A DNA stretch of 23,654 nucleotides. Origin: Anaerosporobacter sp031551385 (GTDB taxonomy: Bacteria > Bacillota > Clostridia > Lachnospirales > Lachnospiraceae). Positions 15,238 through 21,872 of the stretch are shown one piece after another. The stretch is taken from positions 1 through 23,654 of the forward strand of contig NZ_JAVBNS010000210.1 in the NCBI RefSeq assembly GCF_031551385.1, read 5' to 3'. Every line of letters begins with the position of its first letter. Positions within the stretch are counted from its first letter, which is position 1. The notes under the pieces were generated by a model. That model searched no databases. It had not been told where the DNA came from and was given only the letters and a program-made list of their open reading frames with translations. The position numbers and the translations under genes were made by a program.

Positions 15238-16941
15238 ATGTCAAAGTATATGATTATAGATGGCAACAGAGTGGAATTTGACGATGAGAAGAATATCCTA
15301 GCTTTGGTACGTAAGGCTGGAATTGACTTACCTACATTCTGTTACTATTCAGATTTGTCCATTTATGGGGCATGTAGAATGTGTGTAGTAGAGGACGAGT
15401 GGGGTGGTGTCATTGCTTCCTGTTCAACACCTCCAAGAGATAAGATGGTAGTTAAAACAAATACTCCAAAATTGCATCAACATAGAAAGATGATTTTAGA
15501 GCTTTTATTAGCAGCACATTGTAGAGATTGTACCGTTTGTGAAAAGAATGGAAAATGTAGACTACAAGAGTTAGCACATCGTTTTGGGCTTAGAGATATC
15601 CGTTTTAAGAATACAAGTGAGGAAGTCGCGCTTGATACTTCTTCAAAAGCAGTTGTAAGAGATCCAAGTAAATGTATTCTATGTGGTGACTGTGTAAGAA
15701 TGTGTAACGAAGTTCAGAATGTTGGAGCAATTGATTTTGCACATCGTGGAGCGAAGATGGTAGTAACTCCAGCCTTCGGAAGAGATTTAGCGGATACAAA
15801 TTGCGTAAATTGTGGGCAATGTGCGGCAGTCTGTCCAACAGGAGCAATTATTGTTAAAAACAATCTTAAAGATGTATGGAAAGCATTATATGATGATTCC
15901 AAACGCGTTGTTGTGCAAGTAGCACCAGCCGTTCGTGTAGCACTTGGTGAAGAATTTGGTCTACCAGCAGGTGAAGATGTAATGGGTAAAATAGTTGCAG
16001 CATTACGCCGAATTGGATTTGATGAAATCTATGATACTTCTGTAAGTGCAGATTTAACAGTAATGGAAGAGTCAAAAGAGTTTGTTAAGAAGTTGGAGTC
16101 TGGTGACAATGCATATCCACTCTTTACATCATGTTGTCCAGCATGGGTTCGCTATGCACAGACAAAACATCCTGAGCTTACAAAGTATGTTTCATCATGC
16201 AAGTCACCAATGGAGATGTTTGGTACTGTAATTAAAGAGCATTTTAAATCAAGGGATGACGCGGAAGATAAAACAACAATTTCTGTGGCTGTAATGCCAT
16301 GTACAGCAAAAAAAGCGGAAGCGGCAAGAGAAGAGTTTGCAAATAATGGCGTGCCAGATGTTGATTTTGTAATTACAACAACAGAACTTGTTAAGATGAT
16401 TAAAGAAATTGGTATCCAATTCAACGAATTAGAGCCTGAAGCTACGGATATGCCATTCTCATTATACTCAGGAGCAGGTGTTATCTTTGGTGTTACAGGT
16501 GGTGTTACTGAAGCTGTAATTCGTCGTGTAGTAGAAGATAAGAGCCAACAAGTTTTAAAAGATATCGAATTCCTAGGTGTTCGTGGCTTAGATGGGGTTA
16601 AAGTATGCGAATTACCAATAGGTGAAACAACACTTAGAATTGGTATTGTTAGTGGTCTAGGCAATGCAGAAAGCTTAATTCAAAAGATGGAAAGTGGAGA
16701 AGAACATTTTGACTTTATTGAAGTAATGGCATGTCCGGGTGGTTGTATTAGTGGTGCAGGTCAACCATTCTCACATCAACCTGAGAAATTAAGACGTGCA
16801 AAAGGACTATACAAGACGGATAAAGTTGCACAAATCAAGAGAAGTGAAGAAAATCCACTTATGATGGCGTTATATGAAGGTATGTTAAAACATCGTACAC
16901 ATGAATTACTACATGTGGAGTATCAAGCAGATAACGAGTAG
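15238..16941 (+). CDS. hydA: [FeFe] hydrogenase catalytic subunit HydA
   Basis: This 567-residue subunit makes or consumes H2 at the H-cluster. In order it has a [2Fe-2S] domain (Cys35, Cys46, Cys49, Cys62), a His-ligated [4Fe-4S] site (His94, Cys98, Cys101, Cys107), a two-[4Fe-4S] ferredoxin domain (Cys146/149/152/156 and Cys189/192/195/199) and the H-cluster domain with L1 TSCCPAWVRY (Cys299 proton relay, Cys300), L2 MPCTAKK (Cys355) and L3 MACPGGCISGAGQP (Cys499, Cys503). The H-cluster positions coincide with the numbering I recall for Clostridium pasteurianum CpI. All ligands are kept, so activity is expected. With HydB and HydC it should couple NADH and ferredoxin to H2. No maturase genes (hydE, hydF, hydG) are in the window. 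GGGAGGAG precedes the ATG. Confidence 0.97.
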   Translation: MSKYMIIDGNRVEFDDEKNILALVRKAGIDLPTFCYYSDLSIYGACRMCVVEDEWGGVIASCSTPPRDKMVVKTNTPKLHQHRKMILELLLAAHCRDCTVCEKNGKCRLQELAHRFGLRDIRFKNTSEEVALDTSSKAVVRDPSKCILCGDCVRMCNEVQNVGAIDFAHRGAKMVVTPAFGRDLADTNCVNCGQCAAVCPTGAIIVKNNLKDVWKALYDDSKRVVVQVAPAVRVALGEEFGLPAGEDVMGKIVAALRRIGFDEIYDTSVSADLTVMEESKEFVKKLESGDNAYPLFTSCCPAWVRYAQTKHPELTKYVSSCKSPMEMFGTVIKEHFKSRDDAEDKTTISVAVMPCTAKKAEAAREEFANNGVPDVDFVITTTELVKMIKEIGIQFNELEPEATDMPFSLYSGAGVIFGVTGGVTEAVIRRVVEDKSQQVLKDIEFLGVRGLDGVKVCELPIGETTLRIGIVSGLGNAESLIQKMESGEEHFDFIEVMACPGGCISGAGQPFSHQPEKLRRAKGLYKTDKVAQIKRSEENPLMMALYEGMLKHRTHELLHVEYQADNE

Positions 16942-16964
16942 GTAGATTGAGGAGGATGTTGCTT

Positions 16965-17216
16965 ATGTTGATTAGTGTTTGTATTGGGAGTGCATGTCAT
17001 CTAAAAGGTTCTTATGACGTAATAGATAAGTTGCGTGAGTTAGTGGAAGAGAATAATCTTGGAGACAAGGTTGAACTAAAAGCTGTATTTTGTCTTGGGA
17101 ATTGTCAAAATGGAGTGTCTGTAAAGATTGATGAAGAAGAGAACATATACAGTGTAACAAAGAAAACCGTTAGTACATTTTTTGAAGACGTAGTAAAAAC
17201 AAAATTAACAGCTTAA
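16965..17216 (+). CDS. Small thioredoxin-like [2Fe-2S] ferredoxin
   Basis: This 83-residue protein is a stand-alone [2Fe-2S] domain of the thioredoxin-like type. The ligands are Cys6 and Cys11 (C-x4-C in CIGSACHLKG) and Cys43 and Cys47 (C-x3-C in FCLGNCQNG). It is like the cluster half of HydC and of the N-terminal domain of HydB. It follows hydA by 23 bases and belongs to the operon. I chose ATG 16965 because GAGGAGG (16949-16955) lies nine bases before it; the in-frame TTG at 16947 overlaps that site. It may be a fourth electron carrier of the hydrogenase, doing the job of the C-terminal [2Fe-2S] domain found in longer HydA proteins, but this is an inference. Confidence 0.85.
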   Translation: MLISVCIGSACHLKGSYDVIDKLRELVEENNLGDKVELKAVFCLGNCQNGVSVKIDEEENIYSVTKKTVSTFFEDVVKTKLTA

Positions 17217-17227
17217 TATCTTTCCCC

Positions 17228-17256
17228 TTGCTTTTTTAAGAAGAATCATTTATCTT
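17228..17256 (+). promoter_or_regulatory. Possible promoter of the small acidic protein gene
   Basis: TTGCTT (17228-17233), a 17-base spacer and TATCTT (17251-17256) are one candidate; a TATAAT at 17286-17291 is another but has no good -35. I cannot choose between them. No terminator is visible after the [2Fe-2S] gene, so read-through from the hydrogenase operon is also possible. Confidence 0.3.
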
Positions 17257-17316
17257 ATACTGTAGATAGATATGATTTTTCTGAATATAATAACGTGCAG
17301 AAGCATGGAGGGAATT

Positions 17317-17682
17317 ATGAGCAACGACAAAAAGATAGACAATCTAGATGATACCCTTGATTGGGAATATATGCAGGATTTTTATGAAGAGGGTCCTCAA
17401 AGAGAGGTAAAATCTCTTGAAGAATATGCATTAGGTGCGGAAGAACCATTGACAGAAAGCATTGAAGAAATTGATAAAGGTAATAATAAGTTACTCAAGA
17501 CGATTGAAGATGTTAAAACAGTTCGTGAATTATTAAGTACTGGAAAGTCAATAGATGAAATCGCAGAAACGTTACAGGCGGATGTAAACTACATTCATAC
17601 CATTGCAGTTACATTAGGCTATAGTACCGAAGATAGTGGTGATATTGCAATTGCCCATCTTGTTATGATGGAATTTGAATAA
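17317..17682 (+). CDS. Small acidic protein of unknown function
   Basis: The product has 121 residues and is strongly acidic, soluble and without a signal peptide or membrane segment. I do not recognise a named family. The stretch near residues 70-102 (KTVRELLSTGKSIDEIAETL, then QADVNYIHTIAVTLG) has the pattern of a helix-turn-helix of the kind that follows 'not triggered until' sensing segments, which suggests a regulator or adaptor, but the recognition helix is not basic. The start at 17317 is set by GGAGGG seven bases before the ATG; an in-frame ATG at 17272 has no such site. A very strong two-way terminator follows 13 bases after the stop. Confidence 0.7.
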   Translation: MSNDKKIDNLDDTLDWEYMQDFYEEGPQREVKSLEEYALGAEEPLTESIEEIDKGNNKLLKTIEDVKTVRELLSTGKSIDEIAETLQADVNYIHTIAVTLGYSTEDSGDIAIAHLVMMEFE

Positions 17683-17695
17683 GCTACAAGCAATG

Positions 17696-17771
17696 TAAGT
17701 TTAAAAACAGAAACAGTCACAGCCGAGAGTGCATGCACTTTCGGCTGTGACTGTTTCTGTTTTTAAACTTA
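17696..17771. terminator. 76-base palindromic bidirectional terminator
   Basis: The two 38-base arms, 17696-17733 and 17734-17771, pair at 37 Watson-Crick positions plus one G-U (G17727 with T17740, in plus-strand RNA). The GC-rich core (17714-17753) is flanked on both sides by A5/T5 runs, so each strand gives a stem followed by UUUUU. It lies between convergent genes and should end transcription from both. Confidence 0.9.
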
Positions 17772-17819
17772 TGTGGCGACAGCCATTCTGTTGCAGAATT
17801 AACATCTTTTTTGGTTGTT

Positions 17820-18746
17820 CTATCGTGTGTCTTCCTCCCAGAAGCCATCTATTTCTTTTAAAATATCCTTTGCAGGTGTTAAGGTTGCATCAATGATAGA
17901 TTTTTCTGTTTTTCGTAGATAATATTTTATCATGTGATAACCACAAGCATATCCAGCACAATATGGTAAACCTACTGGAAAATAATTTTGCATAAGAGCC
18001 ATTTCATCACCATACAAATAAGCTGTTAAGTTATCTAGTCCCTGCACATCAAGCCCGTCTCTAATAATAGGCTTAATATAATTATTGAGTGTTTCCATAT
18101 TGGTTTTGCTTACCCAAGGGCCGAGGTTTTCTTCACCATATAGACTGGTAGCAAAATTTTCTGCAAGCCCTTCATTTACCATCATTTCAGCAAGTGTGAT
18201 ATCATCTCGCCATTTTATAAATTGAAAACGGACATTGTGATTTGTCTCGTGTGCAAGTGCAACGGGTAAACGTTTCATTGTAAATTCAGTTGGTTGCAGC
18301 CATGCAAATATATATCCAGGAATACCACCATCGCCACAATATCCATCATTTATTTTTGTATATGGACTATCTGGGTTTGCTAATAGAATGGTGAAGCGGT
18401 AGTCTTTTACGGGCAATTCAATACCTTTTTGTGTAAAACAGGAAAGAGAATCATGAATGGCAGCCTTACAATCGTCCCAGAAGGTATCTGATGCTAACAA
18501 ATGAATATCGGTAAGCCATGATTCATCAATTTCGATAGGGGGTTGAAATCCTAACATATTACTTGCCAAAATGATGTCATAACCATTTTCTTCTTTGGCT
18601 TTTAAAGGAATATGATAGTACTCCCATTTTTTCTCAAAGGGTTTCATAAGTTCAAAGCGGTAAATATCCTCTTTTTTATCAGGTGAAGCGGTTGCTATTT
18701 TTTTATAGGTATTATCAGAACGGATAGCAGTTACATTATAATTCAT
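17820..18746 (-). CDS. DUF2268-type zinc metallopeptidase (YjaZ-like)
   Basis: This 308-residue protein has a gluzincin motif, H166-E167-x-x-H170 in LPVALAHETNHNVRFQ, followed by NEGLAENFATSLYG, in which Glu192 is the likely third ligand. The surroundings match the predicted zinc-protease family DUF2268 (Bacillus YjaZ); the GGIPGYIFAWL segment before the motif is also typical. No signal peptide is visible, so it probably acts in the cytoplasm. Its substrate is not known. AGAGGAT precedes the ATG. A promoter with a 7-2-7 dyad lies 76-106 bases upstream, so it is probably a separately regulated single gene. It converges with the small acidic protein gene. Confidence 0.82.
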   Translation of the reverse strand: MNYNVTAIRSDNTYKKIATASPDKKEDIYRFELMKPFEKKWEYYHIPLKAKEENGYDIILASNMLGFQPPIEIDESWLTDIHLLASDTFWDDCKAAIHDSLSCFTQKGIELPVKDYRFTILLANPDSPYTKINDGYCGDGGIPGYIFAWLQPTEFTMKRLPVALAHETNHNVRFQFIKWRDDITLAEMMVNEGLAENFATSLYGEENLGPWVSKTNMETLNNYIKPIIRDGLDVQGLDNLTAYLYGDEMALMQNYFPVGLPYCAGYACGYHMIKYYLRKTEKSIIDATLTPAKDILKEIDGFWEEDTR

Positions 18747-18811
18747 TGTGTTTATCCTCTCTCTACTGTCAAGCTCTTAAGTTGTGATTTTTCGGGCTTT
18801 CTGTGTGTGAT

Positions 18812-18827
18812 TATGATAGTTATCATA
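18812..18827. promoter_or_regulatory. Perfect 7-2-7 dyad at the DUF2268 promoter
   Basis: TATGATA-GT-TATCATA is a perfect 16-bp dyad that covers the candidate -10 box. It resembles parts of Fur-family boxes (runs of TGATA/TATCA) but is not a full match; the regulator is unknown. Confidence 0.5.
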
Positions 18828-18852
18828 CACTATAACGAAACGTAAGAGTCAA
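18822..18852 (-). promoter_or_regulatory. Candidate promoter of the DUF2268 gene
   Basis: On the minus strand TTGACT (18847-18852) and TATGAT (18822-18827) are separated by 19 bases, which is long for sigma-A. The -10 box lies inside the perfect dyad 18812-18827, so a bound protein would compete with polymerase or re-shape the spacer. Confidence 0.45.
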
Positions 18853-18857
18853 TAGAG

Positions 18858-18887
18858 ATTTGGATTGAAAGCCATTTGAATTGAAAG
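18858..18887. repeat. Two-copy 16-base tandem repeat
   Basis: ATTTGGATTGAAAG (18858-18871) is followed after CC by ATTTGAATTGAAAG (18874-18887), 13 of 14 bases identical. It lies between the amidotransferase stop and the promoter of the next gene. No function is apparent. Confidence 0.5.
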
Positions 18888-18889
18888 AG

Positions 18890-19618
18890 CTATTCTTTTT
18901 TAGACAGGCAAGCCTGTGCAAATGATTCAAACAATTCTCGCATCTCATCTGTTCTCGCAAACATCATTTCGGGATGCCATTGAACAGCAATAGCATAAGG
19001 ATGACCTTTTAGTTCCAGCGCTTCAATCACATTGTCAGAACTTCGCCCTACGACTTGCAGATTAGCACCAGGAACAGCAACAGCTTGGTGGTGATAGCTA
19101 TTAACAAATATGCCATCTCCAAATAACTCGTATAATTTCGAGCCTGGTGTGAAGTCTACTTTGTGAATACCGCGATGCCGTTCTGATTTTTGCATATGTA
19201 GGATTGTTTCGTTCGGTATATCGCCCATATCTTGATGAATTGTTCCGCCTAGACATATGTTTAATAACTGTATTCCTCGACAGATAGCAAGGATCGGTTT
19301 TCTGCTACGCAATATTTTTTTCGTTAATGCAATTTGAAATACATCTAGTTTGTTGTTTACTGTTCCGAGATTCTTTGAGGGTTCTTGATTGAAATAGATT
19401 GGATTGATATCGACACCACCACTTAATACAAATCCATCACAAATGTCTATATATGTGTCTAGCATTTCGTATCTAGTAACTGGTGGGATAATGATTGGGA
19501 TTGTCTGAACCTTTTCAAGGGCTAGGACATATTCATCATTAACATACATGTGATCAGTTCCAAGGGTGTCGGCAAATTTGATATTGGCAAGTACGCCTAT
19601 AATTGGTGATGAAGCCAA
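18890..19618 (-). CDS. Class I glutamine amidotransferase-like hydrolase (peptidase C26, PuuD-like)
   Basis: This 242-residue cytoplasmic enzyme belongs to the group that hydrolyses gamma-glutamyl bonds, such as gamma-glutamyl-GABA in polyamine breakdown. The triad is visible: nucleophile Cys113 in ILAICRGIQLLN, and His215 and Glu217 in VQWHPEMMF. SGGVDINP (66-73) and NSYHHQAV (173-180) are typical of the C26 branch and distinguish it from synthetase-linked amidotransferase domains. The frame has no ATG near the start; TTG at 19618 follows GAAGGAAA and is the likely start. No other putrescine-pathway gene is in the window, so the substrate is uncertain. A TATAAT box on the minus strand (19642-19647) lacks a good -35. 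Confidence 0.88.
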   Translation of the reverse strand: MASSPIIGVLANIKFADTLGTDHMYVNDEYVLALEKVQTIPIIIPPVTRYEMLDTYIDICDGFVLSGGVDINPIYFNQEPSKNLGTVNNKLDVFQIALTKKILRSRKPILAICRGIQLLNICLGGTIHQDMGDIPNETILHMQKSERHRGIHKVDFTPGSKLYELFGDGIFVNSYHHQAVAVPGANLQVVGRSSDNVIEALELKGHPYAIAVQWHPEMMFARTDEMRELFESFAQACLSKKE

Positions 19619-19699
19619 GAGGGTTTCCTTCTTTCATACTCATTATAATTAAGTATATTGTGGGTATGGGAAAATAATACGGGCGAATAGAGTTTCTCG

Positions 19700-19981
19700 A
19701 AGCAAAACTTTAGGTTTTTAAAAAGCGTATTCGCTGCTGCACTATAACACAAAACACGCTGCACACCTAAGTACTTCTAAATGTGTACGGGTAGGTGTTG
19801 GAATAGTTACGGAACCGCCTTCGATTCGGCATCCTGCCTCAGCTCAGGCTGGCATCGGCATCCATGCCTCGCCTTCCTAGGTTGTGGAGGTACACACTAA
19901 GAAGTGCTATAGGTGTTTCGCTATCGTTTTTTAGTTATAGTGCAGCAACGAATACGCAGTTAAGATATTGAAGTTTTGCTT
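19700..19981. repeat. 282-base imperfect palindromic element with a GC-rich core
   Basis: The ends are an 11-bp perfect inverted repeat (19700-19710 with 19971-19981, AAGCAAAACTT). Inside is a 24-base arm pair with one mismatch (19725-19748 with 19934-19957), then a third pair (19763-19788 with 19890-19916) with one bulge and a few mismatches. The core (about 19810-19881) is near 64% GC by my count in an AT-rich genome, contains GGCATC three times and small hairpins GCCT-N6-AGGC and GGCA-TCCA-TGCC. No protein-coding pattern is seen. A non-autonomous mobile element (MITE-like) or a large structured RNA are the two main readings. No clear target-site duplication was found. Confidence 0.6.
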
Positions 19982-20219
19982 GGGTAAGTTATTGGCACAC
20001 AAGTACGGGGAAGGTGTTGAATGAATAACTATTCTTGGGGATTTAAGTTAGGAGGAGGTTGCTAATTAAAACTAACGAACGCATTTACAAAAAACAATTT
20101 CAAAAACGAGATTCAAATTGGCATCGTCCTAAAGTTAATAATAGTCTTTTGAATACTTAAATTATTATATGGGGAAAAAGTGGAGTGGAAAGAGATAGAG
20201 GAAAAAGAAAGGAAGCGAA

Positions 20220-20248
20220 TTGACAATTTCAAGGAAAAGTAGTATGAT
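20220..20248 (+). promoter_or_regulatory. Sigma-A promoter of the nucleotidyltransferase gene
   Basis: TTGACA (20220-20225), a 17-base spacer and TATGAT (20243-20248) make a strong promoter. The start near 20255 gives a purine-rich leader of about 165 bases before the ATG at 20420. Confidence 0.8.
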
Positions 20249-20384
20249 GAAATGGTAGTACATAAAAGACTACTAAAGTGATTAGCAAAAGAAAATATGA
20301 AGATAAGAAAGTAAGAAAGTAAAAAGTAAAAAACAAAAGATTAGGAATAAGAATTGAAATTTAATAATTGCGATATGAATAGTA

Positions 20385-20404
20385 CAAGGACACCTTTGTC
20401 CTTG
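20385..20404 (+). promoter_or_regulatory. Hairpin immediately before the nucleotidyltransferase ribosome binding site
   Basis: CAAGGACA (20385-20392) and TGTCCTTG (20397-20404) pair perfectly around a 4-base loop. The GAGGAG ribosome binding site starts only two bases later, so the hairpin could tune ribosome loading or mark a 5' end protected from decay. Confidence 0.5.
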
Positions 20405-20419
20405 AGAGGAGAGAATAAT

Positions 20420-21229
20420 ATGGGGTTTAATAATATTGATGAAATTGAAGAGTTAGTTAAGGCGTTTTCTGAATTGCCTGAAGTTTTGGCGATTACACTT
20501 GGAGGGTCAAGAACTTCTGGTTATTGTGATAAGGATTCGGATTACGATGTGTACGTATATTCGGAAGAACCTGTTCCTGCTTCGAAGAGGAAGGCTATAT
20601 TGATGAAATATTGCCAGTATACGGAGTTTGAGAATACGTTTTGGGAGGAAGAAGATGACTGTATTTTAAATTCGGGTACGGTTATTGAGATTATTTACCG
20701 AAACTGCAATGCAATTATAGAACAATTAGAGAGTACAGTTATTAATGGAAATGCGAATAATGGTTATACTACTTGTATGTGGAGTAATGTAATGTCGAGT
20801 ATCATTTTGTATGAGAAGGATGAGATGTATTCGAACTTAAAAGAACGGTTTGATATTCCTTTCCCTGCGATTCTAAAGAAAAATATTATTAGAAAGAATT
20901 ATCAGCTACTAACAGGATATATTCCATCTTTTGATAGTCAGATACGAAAAGCATATAAAAGAAACGATATGGTAAGTGTAAATCATCGTATTACGGAATA
21001 TCTTGCGTCGTATTTTGACTTGATATTTGCAGCAAATGAGATGCTACATCCGGGTGAAAAACGTATGCTTACGATTGCTTTGGAGCGTTGTGAATACCTA
21101 CCTAAGAACATGGAAGATATTTCGAATCTACTAAAAAATATGTTTGATGAAGAAAAGATGACTTATTATCTTAAGCAATTAGAAGAAAATATGACTAAAT
21201 TTATAATAAAATATAGCTTGTTGCCTTGA
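20420..21229 (+). CDS. Stand-alone nucleotidyltransferase domain protein
   Basis: This 269-residue protein has the pol-beta-type nucleotidyltransferase motif GGSRTSGYCDKDSDYDVYVY: Gly29-Ser30, then Asp41-x-Asp43 as metal ligands. A helical C-terminal half (about 150-265) follows, like the DUF4037 or aminoglycoside-nucleotidyltransferase architectures. Such proteins transfer a nucleotide to a small molecule or protein; the acceptor cannot be read here. The start at ATG 20420 follows GAGGAG; an in-frame ATG at 20354 lacks a site and would place the hairpin 20385-20404 inside the coding part. It has its own promoter and is probably a single gene, since a new promoter begins at its stop codon. 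Antibiotic modification is possible but unproven. Confidence 0.82.
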   Translation: MGFNNIDEIEELVKAFSELPEVLAITLGGSRTSGYCDKDSDYDVYVYSEEPVPASKRKAILMKYCQYTEFENTFWEEEDDCILNSGTVIEIIYRNCNAIIEQLESTVINGNANNGYTTCMWSNVMSSIILYEKDEMYSNLKERFDIPFPAILKKNIIRKNYQLLTGYIPSFDSQIRKAYKRNDMVSVNHRITEYLASYFDLIFAANEMLHPGEKRMLTIALERCEYLPKNMEDISNLLKNMFDEEKMTYYLKQLEENMTKFIIKYSLLP

Positions 21230-21254
21230 GTTAATGCGAATTAGTTGTTATAAT
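21226..21254 (+). promoter_or_regulatory. Sigma-A promoter of the yqeG-aroQ-pepP operon
   Basis: TTGAGT (21226-21231), a 17-base spacer and TATAAT (21249-21254) lie across the stop codon of the preceding gene. The start would be near 21261, with a leader of about 95 bases. Confidence 0.8.
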
Positions 21255-21275
21255 AGAGAGTGGCTTGTACATAGA

Positions 21276-21321
21276 CGACGGAGTCAATTTGGCTCCGTTG
21301 TTCTGCCCTTGGCAACAAGGG
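21276..21321 (+). promoter_or_regulatory. Two-hairpin leader of the yqeG operon
   Basis: Hairpin 1 has arms 21276-21285 and 21291-21300, ten pairs including two G-U, with loop AATTT. Hairpin 2 has CCCTTG (21306-21311) and CAAGGG (21316-21321) closed by GCAA, a GNRA tetraloop. No U-tract follows either hairpin, so this is not a plain attenuator. I could not match it to a known riboswitch class. Confidence 0.45.
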
Positions 21322-21357
21322 TAACTTTATTTTCTGCTAAAAAGATTGGAGTTTTTG

Positions 21358-21870
21358 ATGTTAGAAAAATTTTATCCAGATGAATATGTAGACAGTACAT
21401 ATTCAATTGACTTTAAACAGCTATTTGATAAGGGGTATCGAGGAATCTTGTTTGACATTGATAATACACTTGTTGAACATGGTGCAGATGCAACAGAACG
21501 TGCGAAAAATCTATTTGCCAACTTAAAAGAAATAGGCTTCTCTGTTTGCTTGATTTCGAATAATCAAAGGGAGCGAGTGGAGCGATTTAATAAAGAGATT
21601 CAGGCTAATTATATCTATAATGCACACAAACCAAGTACGAAGAATTATTACAAAGCCATGGAGCTAATGGGAACAACACCAAAGAATTCTGTCTTTGTTG
21701 GAGACCAGTTGTTTACGGATGTATATGGTGCAAAACGAGCAGGAATGACATCGTATCTGACAAAACCAATTGATCCCAAAGAAGAGATACAGATTGTGCT
21801 AAAGAGATATCTAGAGAGAATTGTGTTACATTACTATAGAAAACATTTATCAAACAAACATAAGGAGTAG
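21358..21870 (+). CDS. yqeG: YqeG family HAD IIIA-type phosphatase
   Basis: This 170-residue cytoplasmic HAD-superfamily protein has motif I FDIDNTLVEHG (Asp33 nucleophile, Asp35), motif II SNNQRERV, a Lys in AHKPSTKNY and motif IV GDQLFTDVYGAKRAG. These match YqeG, a conserved Firmicutes phosphatase whose substrate is not established; phosphatidylglycerophosphate phosphatase relatives exist in the wider group. The start ATG 21358 follows TTGGAGT by six bases; the in-frame TTG at 21346 overlaps that site. It ends two bases before aroQ, whose ribosome binding site lies in its last codons, so the two are coupled. No domain cap is present, which is normal for HAD IIIA. Confidence 0.9.
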   Translation: MLEKFYPDEYVDSTYSIDFKQLFDKGYRGILFDIDNTLVEHGADATERAKNLFANLKEIGFSVCLISNNQRERVERFNKEIQANYIYNAHKPSTKNYYKAMELMGTTPKNSVFVGDQLFTDVYGAKRAGMTSYLTKPIDPKEEIQIVLKRYLERIVLHYYRKHLSNKHKE

Positions 21871-21872
21871 TT

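Larger units (their letters stand above)
19619..20419. other. Long intergenic region with a palindromic element and a leader
   Basis: About 800 bases lie between the divergent amidotransferase and nucleotidyltransferase genes. The left part holds a 282-base palindromic element (19700-19981). The middle part (about 20030-20210) is AT-rich and without a convincing gene; a 33-codon TTG-started ORF at 20059-20160 touches an AGGAGGAGG run but the spacing is too short. The right part holds the nucleotidyltransferase promoter (20220-20248) and its leader, which ends in a hairpin. Confidence 0.7.

Noticed and set aside
19700..19981. CRISPR array or IS element as explanation for the repeats
   Set aside because: There are no regularly spaced direct repeats and no transposase ORF inside; the repeats are nested inverted arms.
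20059..20160. 33-codon ORF with TTG start next to an AGGAGGAGG run
   Set aside because: The TTG abuts the ribosome binding site, leaving too little space, and the basic peptide has no recognisable features. It stays possible only if a rare ATT start at 20065 is used.
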